From: Demequina gelatinilytica
Lineage (GTDB): Bacteria > Actinomycetota > Actinomycetes > Actinomycetales > Demequinaceae
Assembly: GCF_000971115.1 (NCBI RefSeq)
Contig: NZ_BBLV01000006.1
Location: forward strand, 160,649-224,648
Direction of reading: 5' to 3'
Length of the DNA stretch: 64,000 nt
Below the pieces are notes generated by a model that did no database searches, was not told the DNA's origin, and saw only the letters and a list, made by a program, of their open reading frames with translations. Of this stretch, positions 7,741 through 15,440 are shown in pieces. The position numbers were made by a program, and so were the translations under genes. The stretch's first letter is position 1. The number at the start of each line of letters is the position of its first letter.

Positions 7741-8730
7741 CTACGGCTGCTTGGTCGCCTGGGCGTTGACCTCGTACGACGTGTTGGTGGCCTCGAAGAA
7801 GTTCACCAGCTGAAGGGTGTCGTTCGCCGTGGCCATCCACTTGGCGGGATTCGACACATTGTAGTGCGCGTCGAACCCCAGCTCCTCCAGCCTGCGGTCC
7901 GCGAGGTACTTGACGTACTGGTTCACATAGTCGGCGTTGAGACCGAGGATGCCGGTGGGCAGGAGGTCGCGGTTGTACTGCTCCTCCATCGCCACGGCGC
8001 CGAGGATCATCTGGCGGATCTCCTCCGCGAAGTCGGGATCCTGGAGGTCCTCGTTCTCCTCGAGCACCGTGAGGATGAGGTTGATCCCGAACTGCAGGTG
8101 CAGCGACTCGTCGCGGATGATCCAGTCCATGAGGGAGCCGAAGTTGCGCAGCAGGTTCCGCTGACGGAACGAGAGCGCGACCATGAAGCCCGAGTAGAAC
8201 CAGATCCCCTCGAGGATGATGTTGTACGCGACGAGGTTGCGGATGAAGTCCTTCTTGCCTTCCGTGGTGCCGATGTCGAGGGTCTCCTCGGTCATCCTCC
8301 GGATGAAGCGGACCTCGAACTCCTCCTTGGCGGCCATCGACGGCACCGTGACGTGGGACTCGTAGGCCGCCTCGCGGTCGATCGGGAACGTCTCGAGGAC
8401 GTACTCGAAGGACATGCAGTGGTTCGCCTCCTCCCACATCTGCTTCGCGAGGTACAGGTGGGCCTCAGGAGCGTTGATGTACGGGTACACGCCGAACGCG
8501 AGCGCCTTGTTGACCAGCAGCTCGTTGGGGTTGAAGTACGACATCAGGTACGTGATGGCGTGCTTCTCCTCGTCGGTCATGCGCTTGAAGTCCGCGAGGT
8601 CCTCGCCCAGCTGGATCTCGTTGGGGAACCAGGTGTTCGCGACCGCCTGGTTGTAGAGGTCCATGGCCCACGGGTAGGTGATCGGCTTGAGCAGCAGCCC
8701 GTCCTGCACGCCGGTTCCGAGGATTCCCAT
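7741..8730 (-). CDS. nrdB: Ribonucleotide reductase small subunit, class Ic-like (radical tyrosine replaced by Phe)
   Basis: A 329-aa ferritin-like radical-generating subunit. The six metal ligands can be placed as Glu70, Glu101, His104, Glu174, Glu208 and His211. In E. coli NrdB the first ligand is Asp84 and the radical Tyr122 sits four residues after the His; here the first ligand is Glu70 and the Tyr position is Phe108 (H-C-M-S-F). This Glu/Phe combination is the hallmark of class Ic enzymes such as Chlamydia trachomatis R2 (Glu89, Phe127), which use a Mn/Fe cofactor instead of a tyrosyl radical. The spacings (31 residues between ligands 1 and 2, four from His to Phe) agree exactly. The start has a GGAGA site. 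It is the second gene of the nrdAB operon, 28 bp after nrdA. The cofactor type is inferred from residues only. Confidence 0.95.
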   Translation of the reverse strand: MGILGTGVQDGLLLKPITYPWAMDLYNQAVANTWFPNEIQLGEDLADFKRMTDEEKHAITYLMSYFNPNELLVNKALAFGVYPYINAPEAHLYLAKQMWEEANHCMSFEYVLETFPIDREAAYESHVTVPSMAAKEEFEVRFIRRMTEETLDIGTTEGKKDFIRNLVAYNIILEGIWFYSGFMVALSFRQRNLLRNFGSLMDWIIRDESLHLQFGINLILTVLEENEDLQDPDFAEEIRQMILGAVAMEEQYNRDLLPTGILGLNADYVNQYVKYLADRRLEELGFDAHYNVSNPAKWMATANDTLQLVNFFEATNTSYEVNAQATKQP

Positions 8731-8758
8731 CACTTGTCTCCTGTCTTCACGCTGACGA

Positions 8759-11662
8759 TCACTGGCACGACTCGCACTGCAGCCGTTCCATCGGGTCCAC
8801 CGGGCAGGCGACCCCGCCGACCATCTCCGTGTCCCCCGCTCCGGCGGTCTCGACCATCTCGAGCTGGCGGGCCCCCTCCGGCATCTGGACGCCTTCCGGC
8901 AACGAGGTGGGCGGCACCTCGGGCTGGCCGGCCGGCGCGGTGGCGAAGGCCTGCGCAGCGATCGAGGAGAGCACGGACGCGGGCGCGAGCGACGGGCCCG
9001 GCTGCGCGTCCTGCGCGACCGTCTCGATCGGCGTGGTGACGGCCGCCGGCTCGGCGGCCTTGACCGCGCCGAAGCCGCGGGGCGCGGGGCGCGGGGCCGT
9101 CGGCTCGGCGGCCGCCGGAGCCGCATCGTCCGCCTGCGCCGTCGGAGCCTGCCCGGCAGGGGCCGCCTTGGCTGCGCCGAAGCCCTTGCGTGCGGCACCG
9201 AAGCCCTTGCGCGCAGGTCCCGTCGAGCCGGCGGCGGACGGACGTCCCGAGGCGTTGCCGGTGCTGTTGATCCTCTCGGTCTTGTTGACGCGGACCGTCG
9301 ACTGCTCGGCGGTGTGGCGAGGCTTCATGTGGAGGTAGTACGTGGTCTTCACGCCCTTCTCCCACGCGGCCGCGTAGAGGTTCATCATCCCTTCGACGTC
9401 GCGGTCCTCGAGGTAGATGTTGCGGCTGATCGCCTGGTCGATCCACTTCTGGGCGCGCGCCGCGACCTCGATGAAGGCCTGCGGCGGGAGCTGGAACGAG
9501 GTCTTGTAGACGTCCTTGAGGTGCTGAGGGACCTCGTCGATCTGCGAGAGGTCGCCCTGGACCTCGAGGAGCCGGTCACGGACGGACTCCCACAGCCCGA
9601 GCTCCTGGAGGTCCTTCACCAGGTTGCGGTTGACCTCGAGGAACTTCCCTGACGAGGTGGCGCGCGAGAAGATCTGCGAGAACTGGGGGTCGAAGCCGGG
9701 CGTGACCCCGGCCACGAGACCGATCGAGGCGGTCGGGGCGACCGCCATGAGCGTCGCGTTGCGGATGCCGCCCGCGACCTTCTCGCGCATCGCAGCCCAG
9801 TCCTGGCGCATGGTCCGGTCGACCGTGATCGGGACCCCGCGGTCGGCCTCGGTCTCCGCGATGGTGTCGAAGGGGACCTTGCCCTGCGACCAGCCGGAGC
9901 CCTCGAAGTTCGCGTACGAGCCGCGCTCACGGGCAAGGTCCGCGGAGGCGTCGATCGCGTGGAAGGAGACGAACTCGACGATCTCGTCGATCAGCGCGTA
10001 CGCCTCCTCGGACTCGTACGCGAGCCCCAGGCGCTCGGTGATGTCGGTGTAGCCCATCACCCCGAGCCCGATCGCCCGGTTCTCGCTGTTCGCATGCTCC
10101 GATTCGGGAACCGACGACAGCGTGATGTCGACGAGGTTGTCGAGCTGGCGGACCGCGAGCCGCACCGAGTCCTTCATGCGGTCCCAGTCGATCCGACCGT
10201 CGATCAGGTGCTCGGGCAGGTTGATCGACGCGAGGTTGCAGACGGCGATGTTCTCGCGGTCCTGCGGCAGGCAGATCTCCGTGCAGAGGTTGGAGAGGTG
10301 GATGGTGCCCGTGTTGGTGTTGAGCGCACGCAGGTTGATGGTGTCCTTCCACGTGAGCCACGGGTGGGCGGTGGTCTGCAGCATCACCAGGATCGACTTG
10401 TACTGCTCGCGCGCCTTCATCTTCTTGAAGGTGCGCATGCGGCCCGCCTCGGCGAGCGCGATGTACTCGGCGTAGCGCGCGGAGAAGGCCGAGCCCACGA
10501 GCTCCACCAGGTCAGGGGTCTCGGCGGGGTCGAACAGGTACCAGTCGCCGTCGGTGGCGACGCGCTTCATGAACTCGTCGGAGATCCACACGGCGGTGTT
10601 GGCCGTGCGGGTCCGGCGGTACGGGTCCCCCGAGTTCTGCCGCAGGTCGAGGAACTGGTGGAAGTCGAGGTGCCAGTTCTCCATGTAGAACGCGAGGGCG
10701 CCGAACTTCTTGCCGCCGCGCGAGACCGCCCGCAGCGTCGAGTCGATGGTGTGCATGAACGGGATCGGGCCGGTCGAGGTGGTGTTGTTCGAGCGGATGG
10801 GCGAGCCCTCGGCACGGAGCTTGGTCACCGACAGCCCGATGCCGCCGGTGCCCTTGGTCAGCCACATGACATCGCGCACCGACTTCGCGATGTGCTCGAT
10901 GTCGTCCTCCATCTGCATGACGAAGCAGTTGGACAGCTGCGGGTAGGACGTGCCCGCGTTGACGAGCGTCGAGCCCGCAGGGAGGTACTCGAGCGTCGAG
11001 ATCTTGTCGTAGAACAGCAGCGCCGCGCCGGTCGGGTCCGCCTCGTTGAGCGACAGGCCCATCGCGACGCGCATCCAGAAGTACTGCGGGACCTCGAGCG
11101 CCTTCCCGTGGCGGTCGGTGATCATGTAGCGGTTGCGCATGGTCACGGTGCCGATGTACCGGAGGTTGTCGTCGCGCGTGTGGTCCAGCCGCGCGGCGAG
11201 CGCGTCGAGGTCGAACAGCTCGGTGAGACGCGTGTCGAGCAGGCCGTCCTCGACGGCGTCGCGGATGTAGCCCGGGAACCGCGCCTGGTGCAGCAGCGAG
11301 AGCTCGAGCTCGGTGTCGTAGCCGCCCAGCACGCGCTTGTAGATCACCTTGCGCAGCAGGCGCGCGGCGACGATGTCGAACTGAGGGTCGTCCTTGACGT
11401 TCTGGACCGCCACCCCGATCGCGGCCTCGTCGAGCTGCTCCGTGGTGATGCCGTCGAAGAGCGTGATCGCGAGCTCGGAGGCGATCTGCGTGGTCATCGA
11501 GATCTGATCCGGGAGGCCGTGCGCCGCGCGTTCGATCGCCTTGTTGATGCGGTCGGCGTTGTACGGCTCGCGCGTGCCGTCACGCTTGGTGACATGGATG
11601 CCCGGGCGCGCCACGGCGATGCCCTCGGTGGTCGCGCCGGCGGTGTTCTCGGTGATCGTCAC
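8759..11662 (-). CDS. nrdA: Ribonucleoside-diphosphate reductase large subunit (class I, NrdA type)
   Basis: A 967-aa catalytic subunit that reduces ribonucleotides to deoxyribonucleotides. An ATP-cone-like N-terminus (about residues 20-105, V-T-K-R-D-G-T-R-E-P-Y-N) suggests allosteric dATP control. The ten-stranded barrel follows with S-N-C-F-V-M (first redox Cys), N-L-C-T-E-I-C (active-site Asn, Cys, Glu) and V-C-N-L-A-S-I-N-L (partner Cys). The protein ends in C-E-S-C-Q, the mobile thiol pair recharged by thioredoxin or glutaredoxin-like proteins. Between barrel and tail lies an unusually long Ala/Pro linker of about 150 residues with three K/R-G-F-G-A repeats. The GTG start has a CGAGGAGAG site; an earlier in-frame start has none. 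NrdR-like boxes lie about 150 bp upstream. Confidence 0.96.
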   Translation of the reverse strand: MTITENTAGATTEGIAVARPGIHVTKRDGTREPYNADRINKAIERAAHGLPDQISMTTQIASELAITLFDGITTEQLDEAAIGVAVQNVKDDPQFDIVAARLLRKVIYKRVLGGYDTELELSLLHQARFPGYIRDAVEDGLLDTRLTELFDLDALAARLDHTRDDNLRYIGTVTMRNRYMITDRHGKALEVPQYFWMRVAMGLSLNEADPTGAALLFYDKISTLEYLPAGSTLVNAGTSYPQLSNCFVMQMEDDIEHIAKSVRDVMWLTKGTGGIGLSVTKLRAEGSPIRSNNTTSTGPIPFMHTIDSTLRAVSRGGKKFGALAFYMENWHLDFHQFLDLRQNSGDPYRRTRTANTAVWISDEFMKRVATDGDWYLFDPAETPDLVELVGSAFSARYAEYIALAEAGRMRTFKKMKAREQYKSILVMLQTTAHPWLTWKDTINLRALNTNTGTIHLSNLCTEICLPQDRENIAVCNLASINLPEHLIDGRIDWDRMKDSVRLAVRQLDNLVDITLSSVPESEHANSENRAIGLGVMGYTDITERLGLAYESEEAYALIDEIVEFVSFHAIDASADLARERGSYANFEGSGWSQGKVPFDTIAETEADRGVPITVDRTMRQDWAAMREKVAGGIRNATLMAVAPTASIGLVAGVTPGFDPQFSQIFSRATSSGKFLEVNRNLVKDLQELGLWESVRDRLLEVQGDLSQIDEVPQHLKDVYKTSFQLPPQAFIEVAARAQKWIDQAISRNIYLEDRDVEGMMNLYAAAWEKGVKTTYYLHMKPRHTAEQSTVRVNKTERINSTGNASGRPSAAGSTGPARKGFGAARKGFGAAKAAPAGQAPTAQADDAAPAAAEPTAPRPAPRGFGAVKAAEPAAVTTPIETVAQDAQPGPSLAPASVLSSIAAQAFATAPAGQPEVPPTSLPEGVQMPEGARQLEMVETAGAGDTEMVGGVACPVDPMERLQCESCQ

Positions 11663-11814
11663 GATGCTCTCCTCGCGGGTGCCGTGCGTGACCCTCCCCA
11701 GGCCGCGCAGCATGGTGGTGACAGGGCGCTCGGATGGCGGCGGAGTCCGGGGTGGTCCACCCGCATCGTCAGCACGAGGCGCAAGTCGAACCTAACCCGA
11801 ACACCACCCATCCG

Positions 11815-11862
11815 CAACAAGATATGGGGGCAATTTCACGCACTCGCCCCTAGATGTTGTGG
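11815..11862 (-). promoter_or_regulatory. Pair of NrdR-like boxes upstream of nrdAB
   Basis: Two 16-bp elements, read on the minus strand CCACAACATCTAGGGG and CCCCCATATCTTGTTG, match the NrdR box pattern ACACTATATCTTGTGT at about 10 and 11 positions including the ATCT core. Their centres are 32 bp apart, close to three helical turns, as NrdR dimers require. A TTGCGG/TTAGGT pair with 16-bp spacing lies just downstream and could be the promoter. NrdR is the usual ATP/dATP-sensing repressor of ribonucleotide reductase genes. Confidence 0.7.
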
Positions 11863-12021
11863 TCTTGTGGAGTTCTCTGTGCAAAGCCTGTGGACACCTC
11901 GGCGTGTCATGTGGACGGGGCAGCCCTGTCTGTTGAAGACTGCCCCACCGCATCGGGGCGCCACCAGAACAGTGTCCCGCGGGGGTCTGACAACGCCCCC
12001 CCGGCTCGATCCGCGGCGGGG

Positions 12022-13023
12022 TCAGCCCTTGACCGCTCCCCCGAGACCCGCCGAGCGCAGGAACACGCGCTGGAAGATGAGGAACATCGCGATGGGGATG
12101 ATCGTCGCGATCGCGAGCGCCGCGAGGAACACGTCGAGCTCGGTCTGCGACTGCACCGCGGGCAGGCGGACCGACAGGGGCTGGACCGCGGGGTCGGGCA
12201 GCACCAGCAGCGGCCACAGGAAGTCCTTCCACGCCGCGATGATCGCGAACACGGACACCACGCCCAGGATGGGCCGCGACATGGGCAGGATGATCGACCA
12301 GAACAGCCGGAACGGCCCGGCGCCGTCCGTCTGCGCGGCCTCGATGACCTCGCGCGGGAGGTTGTCGAAGAACCGCTTCACCAGCAGGATGTTGAACGCG
12401 TTCGCCGCCATCGGCAGCCACACCGCCAGGTAGTTGTTGAGGAGCGAGTGGTCGCGACCCAGCAGCGGCGGGTCGACGATGGTGAGGTACAGCGGCACCA
12501 GCAGCACCACGGACGGGATGAACAGCGTCGCGAGCACCAGCGAGTTCAGCACCCTGGCATAGCGAGGCCGCAGCACCGACAGCGTGTAGGCGCCGGTGGT
12601 CGCGACCACCAGCTGGAACGCCCACGCTCCGGCCGCGATGACGATCGTGTTGAAGAAGTACTGGTCGATGTGGATGTCGCTCCACGCGGTCGACAGGTTC
12701 GCCCAGTCGATCCCGTTGGGCCACAGCGCGAACGGCTGGCGCAGCGTGTCCTGCGTCGGCGTCACCGCGGCCTTCGCGAGCCACAGCAGCGGACCGAGCC
12801 CCGCAAGCACGAGGGTGACCGACAGGAATATGTGGACGCCCGTCATGGCGCGCCGCACGCGCGGCTGGCGGCGGTCCGCGTCGGAGACGATCCCCCGCTC
12901 GGAGTCGGTGAGCGACGGCTTGCGCCGCGCGCGGCGCCGCTCGGGGACGGACGATGCGGCGGCAGGCGAGGACGGCATCGTCGCCGCGCTCACGGGGGCG
13001 GGGGCGGCGGTGTCCGCGCTCAT
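12022..13023 (-). CDS. ABC sugar transporter permease (MalG/AraQ type)
   Basis: A 333-aa inner-membrane permease of a carbohydrate ABC importer (CUT1). It has a charged 55-residue N-terminal tail, then six predicted helices. The cytoplasmic EAA loop is EAAQTDGAGPFRLFWSIILP, which docks with the ATPase. The C-terminus L-I-F-Q-R-V-F-L-R is typical of the MalG side. Its ATG overlaps the stop of the partner permease (ATGA). It is the last gene of the lacI-GH13-lipoprotein-permease-permease operon. No ATP-binding gene is present, so a shared MsiK-like ATPase elsewhere is expected. Substrate: probably an alpha-glucoside, from the neighbouring GH13 gene. Confidence 0.93.
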   Translation of the reverse strand: MSADTAAPAPVSAATMPSSPAAASSVPERRRARRKPSLTDSERGIVSDADRRQPRVRRAMTGVHIFLSVTLVLAGLGPLLWLAKAAVTPTQDTLRQPFALWPNGIDWANLSTAWSDIHIDQYFFNTIVIAAGAWAFQLVVATTGAYTLSVLRPRYARVLNSLVLATLFIPSVVLLVPLYLTIVDPPLLGRDHSLLNNYLAVWLPMAANAFNILLVKRFFDNLPREVIEAAQTDGAGPFRLFWSIILPMSRPILGVVSVFAIIAAWKDFLWPLLVLPDPAVQPLSVRLPAVQSQTELDVFLAALAIATIIPIAMFLIFQRVFLRSAGLGGAVKG

Positions 13024-13958
13024 GACGTGCTCCAGCGGTTGGTGAGACGGAAGTAGACCCAGGACAGCACCGCGAGGAAGCCCGCGAGCATGACCGACAG
13101 CGCCGTCGCCATGCCGTAGTTGCCGCCGAGCGAGTTCTGGAAGGCGTAGCGGTAGATGAGCAGCAGCACCGTGACGGTCGAGTTCGCGGGCCCGCCCCCC
13201 GTGAAGAGGAACGGCTCGAGGAACACCTGCGCCGTCGCGAGGATCTGCAGGATGAGCATGACGAAGATGACGCCGCGCAGCTGCGGCAGGGTCACGTGCC
13301 ACGCCTTGCGCCAGATGCTCGCGCCGTCGACCTCGGCGGCGTCGTACAGCTCCGGCGGCACGGACAGCAGCGCCGCGAGGTAGATGATGATCGAGCCGCC
13401 CGCCGCGGCCCACGTGGCCTCGATCACCAGGGACGGCATCGCCATGGAGGTGCTCTGCAGCCACGGCTGCGGCCCGATGCCGAACCATCCGAGGATGGTG
13501 TTGAAGACCCCGTCGGGCGAGCCGTCGTAGAAGACCTTCCACAGGAGCACCGCGACCACGGGCGGCACCACCACCGGAAGGTAGGCGAGCGCCGAGTAGA
13601 CGCCCTTGCCACGCTTGACCTCGCTCATGAGCACCGCCATGAGGATCGGGACGGGGAAGCCCATCACGAGCGCGAGCGCCGCGAAGTACAGGGTGTTGAG
13701 CACGGCCGTGCCCAGCAGCGGGTCGTTCAGCACCGCCTGGAAGTTGTCGAGCCCCACCCACTCCGCGGGGGTGAGCAGGTTGGTCTTCTGGAAGCTCATC
13801 ACCACGGACCGCACGATGGGCGTCCAGCTGAAGATGGCGAAGACCAGGATCATCGGCAGCGCGAACAGGAGCTTCGAGAGCCCGCCGGCGCGGATCCAGG
13901 ACAGAGGCGTGGCGCGCCGCGAGGCCGGTGCCGCCGGCGGGTGCTGCGTGGTGGTCAT
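13020..13958 (-). CDS. ABC sugar transporter permease (MalF/UgpA type)
   Basis: A 312-aa permease with six predicted membrane helices; F-A-L-P-M-I-L-V-F-A-I-F-S-W-T-P opens helix 1 and the EAA loop reads DAAEVDGASIWRKAWHVTLP. The ATG has a GGAGG site 8 bp upstream; longer in-frame starts would encode a Pro/His-rich stretch. The stop codon overlaps the start of the second permease, so the two are translationally coupled and should form a heterodimer. A perfect 15-bp hairpin separates this gene from the binding-protein gene upstream. Confidence 0.93.
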   Translation of the reverse strand: MTTTQHPPAAPASRRATPLSWIRAGGLSKLLFALPMILVFAIFSWTPIVRSVVMSFQKTNLLTPAEWVGLDNFQAVLNDPLLGTAVLNTLYFAALALVMGFPVPILMAVLMSEVKRGKGVYSALAYLPVVVPPVVAVLLWKVFYDGSPDGVFNTILGWFGIGPQPWLQSTSMAMPSLVIEATWAAAGGSIIIYLAALLSVPPELYDAAEVDGASIWRKAWHVTLPQLRGVIFVMLILQILATAQVFLEPFLFTGGGPANSTVTVLLLIYRYAFQNSLGGNYGMATALSVMLAGFLAVLSWVYFRLTNRWSTS

Positions 13959-13975
13959 GGGAGTCCTCCGTGGAG

Positions 13976-14010
13976 GCGGTGGGTGCGGGCGCGCGGCCCG
14001 CACCCACCGC
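13976..14010 (-). terminator. Perfect 15-bp hairpin between binding-protein and permease genes
   Basis: Arms GCGGTGGGTGCGGGC and GCCCGCACCCACCGC around a 5-nt loop, starting 6 bp after the lipoprotein stop codon and ending shortly before the permease ribosome site. It probably acts as a partial terminator or 3' mRNA stabiliser that keeps the binding protein in excess over the permeases. Confidence 0.65.
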
Positions 14011-14016
14011 ACGGTG

Positions 14017-15408
14017 TCACTGGTCGAGAAGGGCCTGGGCGTCGGCGTCGGCCTGCGCGAGCAGGGCGTCGATGTCCGCGTCCTTGTCGGTCAGCACCGT
14101 CTGGACCACGGGGTCGAGCAGGGCGTAGATCTCCTGCGTCTTGCCCTTGGGCTCGCCCACCGGCGTCTGGTCCCAGATGCGGTCCGTGAACGGGGCCATC
14201 TGGTCCAGCGGGACGTTGATGTAGTCGGCGATCCACTCCTGGGACTGCTCGTAGAGCTCGCGGCTGAGAACCGGAAGCACCGGGGTGCCCACCGCCTGGT
14301 CGGCGGCGGCAAGGGCCGAGGCATCGGCGACCGCGGCGTCCTCATCCATGAGCTTCTGCATGTAGTACCAGTCGATCCACTTCACGGCCGCAGCCTTGGT
14401 GGCGTCGTCGACGGTCGGGCTCACCACGGCGATGTCGCCGCCGCCGAGCGTGCCCGGGTCGTCGCCCTCGAGCGGCATGACCGTGAGCCCGTACTGGGCG
14501 GGATCCATGCCGAAGTCGCGCACGAGCGCCGTGTAGACGTCCGAGCCCGAGGTGTACATGCCGATGTTGCCGGCCGCGAACTCCTGGTTGATGGTGCCCC
14601 AGTCGAGGTCGACCTTGTAGCCGAACGAGTCGTCCTCCCAGCGCACGTCGTGAAGGAACTGCAGCGTGGCCTTCGTCCCCTCGTTGGCGATGGTGGACGT
14701 GTACGTGCCGTCGCCATCGTCGCTCTGGGTGCGGCCGCCGCGCGACACGGTCTGGGCCGTGAGCTGCCAGCCGCCCGTGTTGTTGATCGCCATCTGGGCA
14801 TAGCCGGCCTTGCCGGTGGCCTCGGTGATCGCGTTGGCGGCCTCGCGGACCTCGTCCCACGTGGCGGGCGGGTCGTCCGGGTCGAGCCCGGCCTGCTCGA
14901 ACAGGTCACGGTTGTAGTGGAGCCCCATCGCGTAGGCCTGACGCGGGAAGCCGTAGATGTGCCCATCCGCGCCGGTGACGCCGTCGAGGATCACCGGGTT
15001 GAAGGAGTCGGTGTACCCCAGCTCCTCGATCTCGTCGGTGACGTCCATGAGCTGGCCGTTCTCCAGCAGCGTCTTGGAGTCCGTGAACGGGACGGTGAAG
15101 ACGTCGGGCAGGCTGCCGCCCGCGAGCTGCACCGCGAAGGTGGGCCCCGTCCATTCGTACTCGACGCCGATGACGTCGATGTCCGGGTTGGCCTCCTCGA
15201 ACTGCGCCTCCTGCGTGGCGAAGGCCTCGTACGCAGCGGCATCGGCGCCGGGCGGGAAGGTGGCGACGCGGAGCTCGACCTTCGAGCCTCCCGCGTCCGA
15301 CGAGCTGGCGGCCTCGCCGCCCTCCCCCGACGAGCACGCCGTGAGGAGCATCGCCCCGGCCGCGAGCGTCACGCCCGCCGCCGCGGTCCTGCGACTGATC
15401 GACATCAT
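14017..15408 (-). CDS. Extracellular solute-binding lipoprotein of a sugar ABC transporter
   Basis: A 463-aa family 1 solute-binding protein. The signal peptide (R-R then a hydrophobic stretch) ends in a lipobox L-L-T-A-C with the lipidated Cys at 25, followed by a Ser/Gly/Glu linker. The mature part shows the usual MalE-like pattern, with F-E-E-A-N-P-D-I-D-V near residue 75 and G-H-I-Y-G-F-P-R-Q in the hinge region. Two adjacent ATG codons could start it; both are behind AAGGAGA. It follows the GH13 gene by 32 bp and should deliver an alpha-linked gluco-oligosaccharide to the two permeases. The ligand is inferred from context only. Confidence 0.93.
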   Translation of the reverse strand: MMSISRRTAAAGVTLAAGAMLLTACSSGEGGEAASSSDAGGSKVELRVATFPPGADAAAYEAFATQEAQFEEANPDIDVIGVEYEWTGPTFAVQLAGGSLPDVFTVPFTDSKTLLENGQLMDVTDEIEELGYTDSFNPVILDGVTGADGHIYGFPRQAYAMGLHYNRDLFEQAGLDPDDPPATWDEVREAANAITEATGKAGYAQMAINNTGGWQLTAQTVSRGGRTQSDDGDGTYTSTIANEGTKATLQFLHDVRWEDDSFGYKVDLDWGTINQEFAAGNIGMYTSGSDVYTALVRDFGMDPAQYGLTVMPLEGDDPGTLGGGDIAVVSPTVDDATKAAAVKWIDWYYMQKLMDEDAAVADASALAAADQAVGTPVLPVLSRELYEQSQEWIADYINVPLDQMAPFTDRIWDQTPVGEPKGKTQEIYALLDPVVQTVLTDKDADIDALLAQADADAQALLDQ

Positions 15409-15440
15409 TGTCTTTCTCCTTATCTCGGGTGTCGGCGCCG

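Noticed and set aside
6526..9039. An 837-codon plus-strand frame across the MFS and nrdB genes
   Set aside because: It spans two recognised genes and their gap in antisense, and its composition (H, E, R, V-rich) is that of a shadow frame.
11714..12021. Cobalamin riboswitch upstream of the ribonucleotide reductase genes
   Set aside because: The reductase is class I, which needs no B12, and no B12-box-like sequence was seen; the NrdR-like boxes explain the region better.
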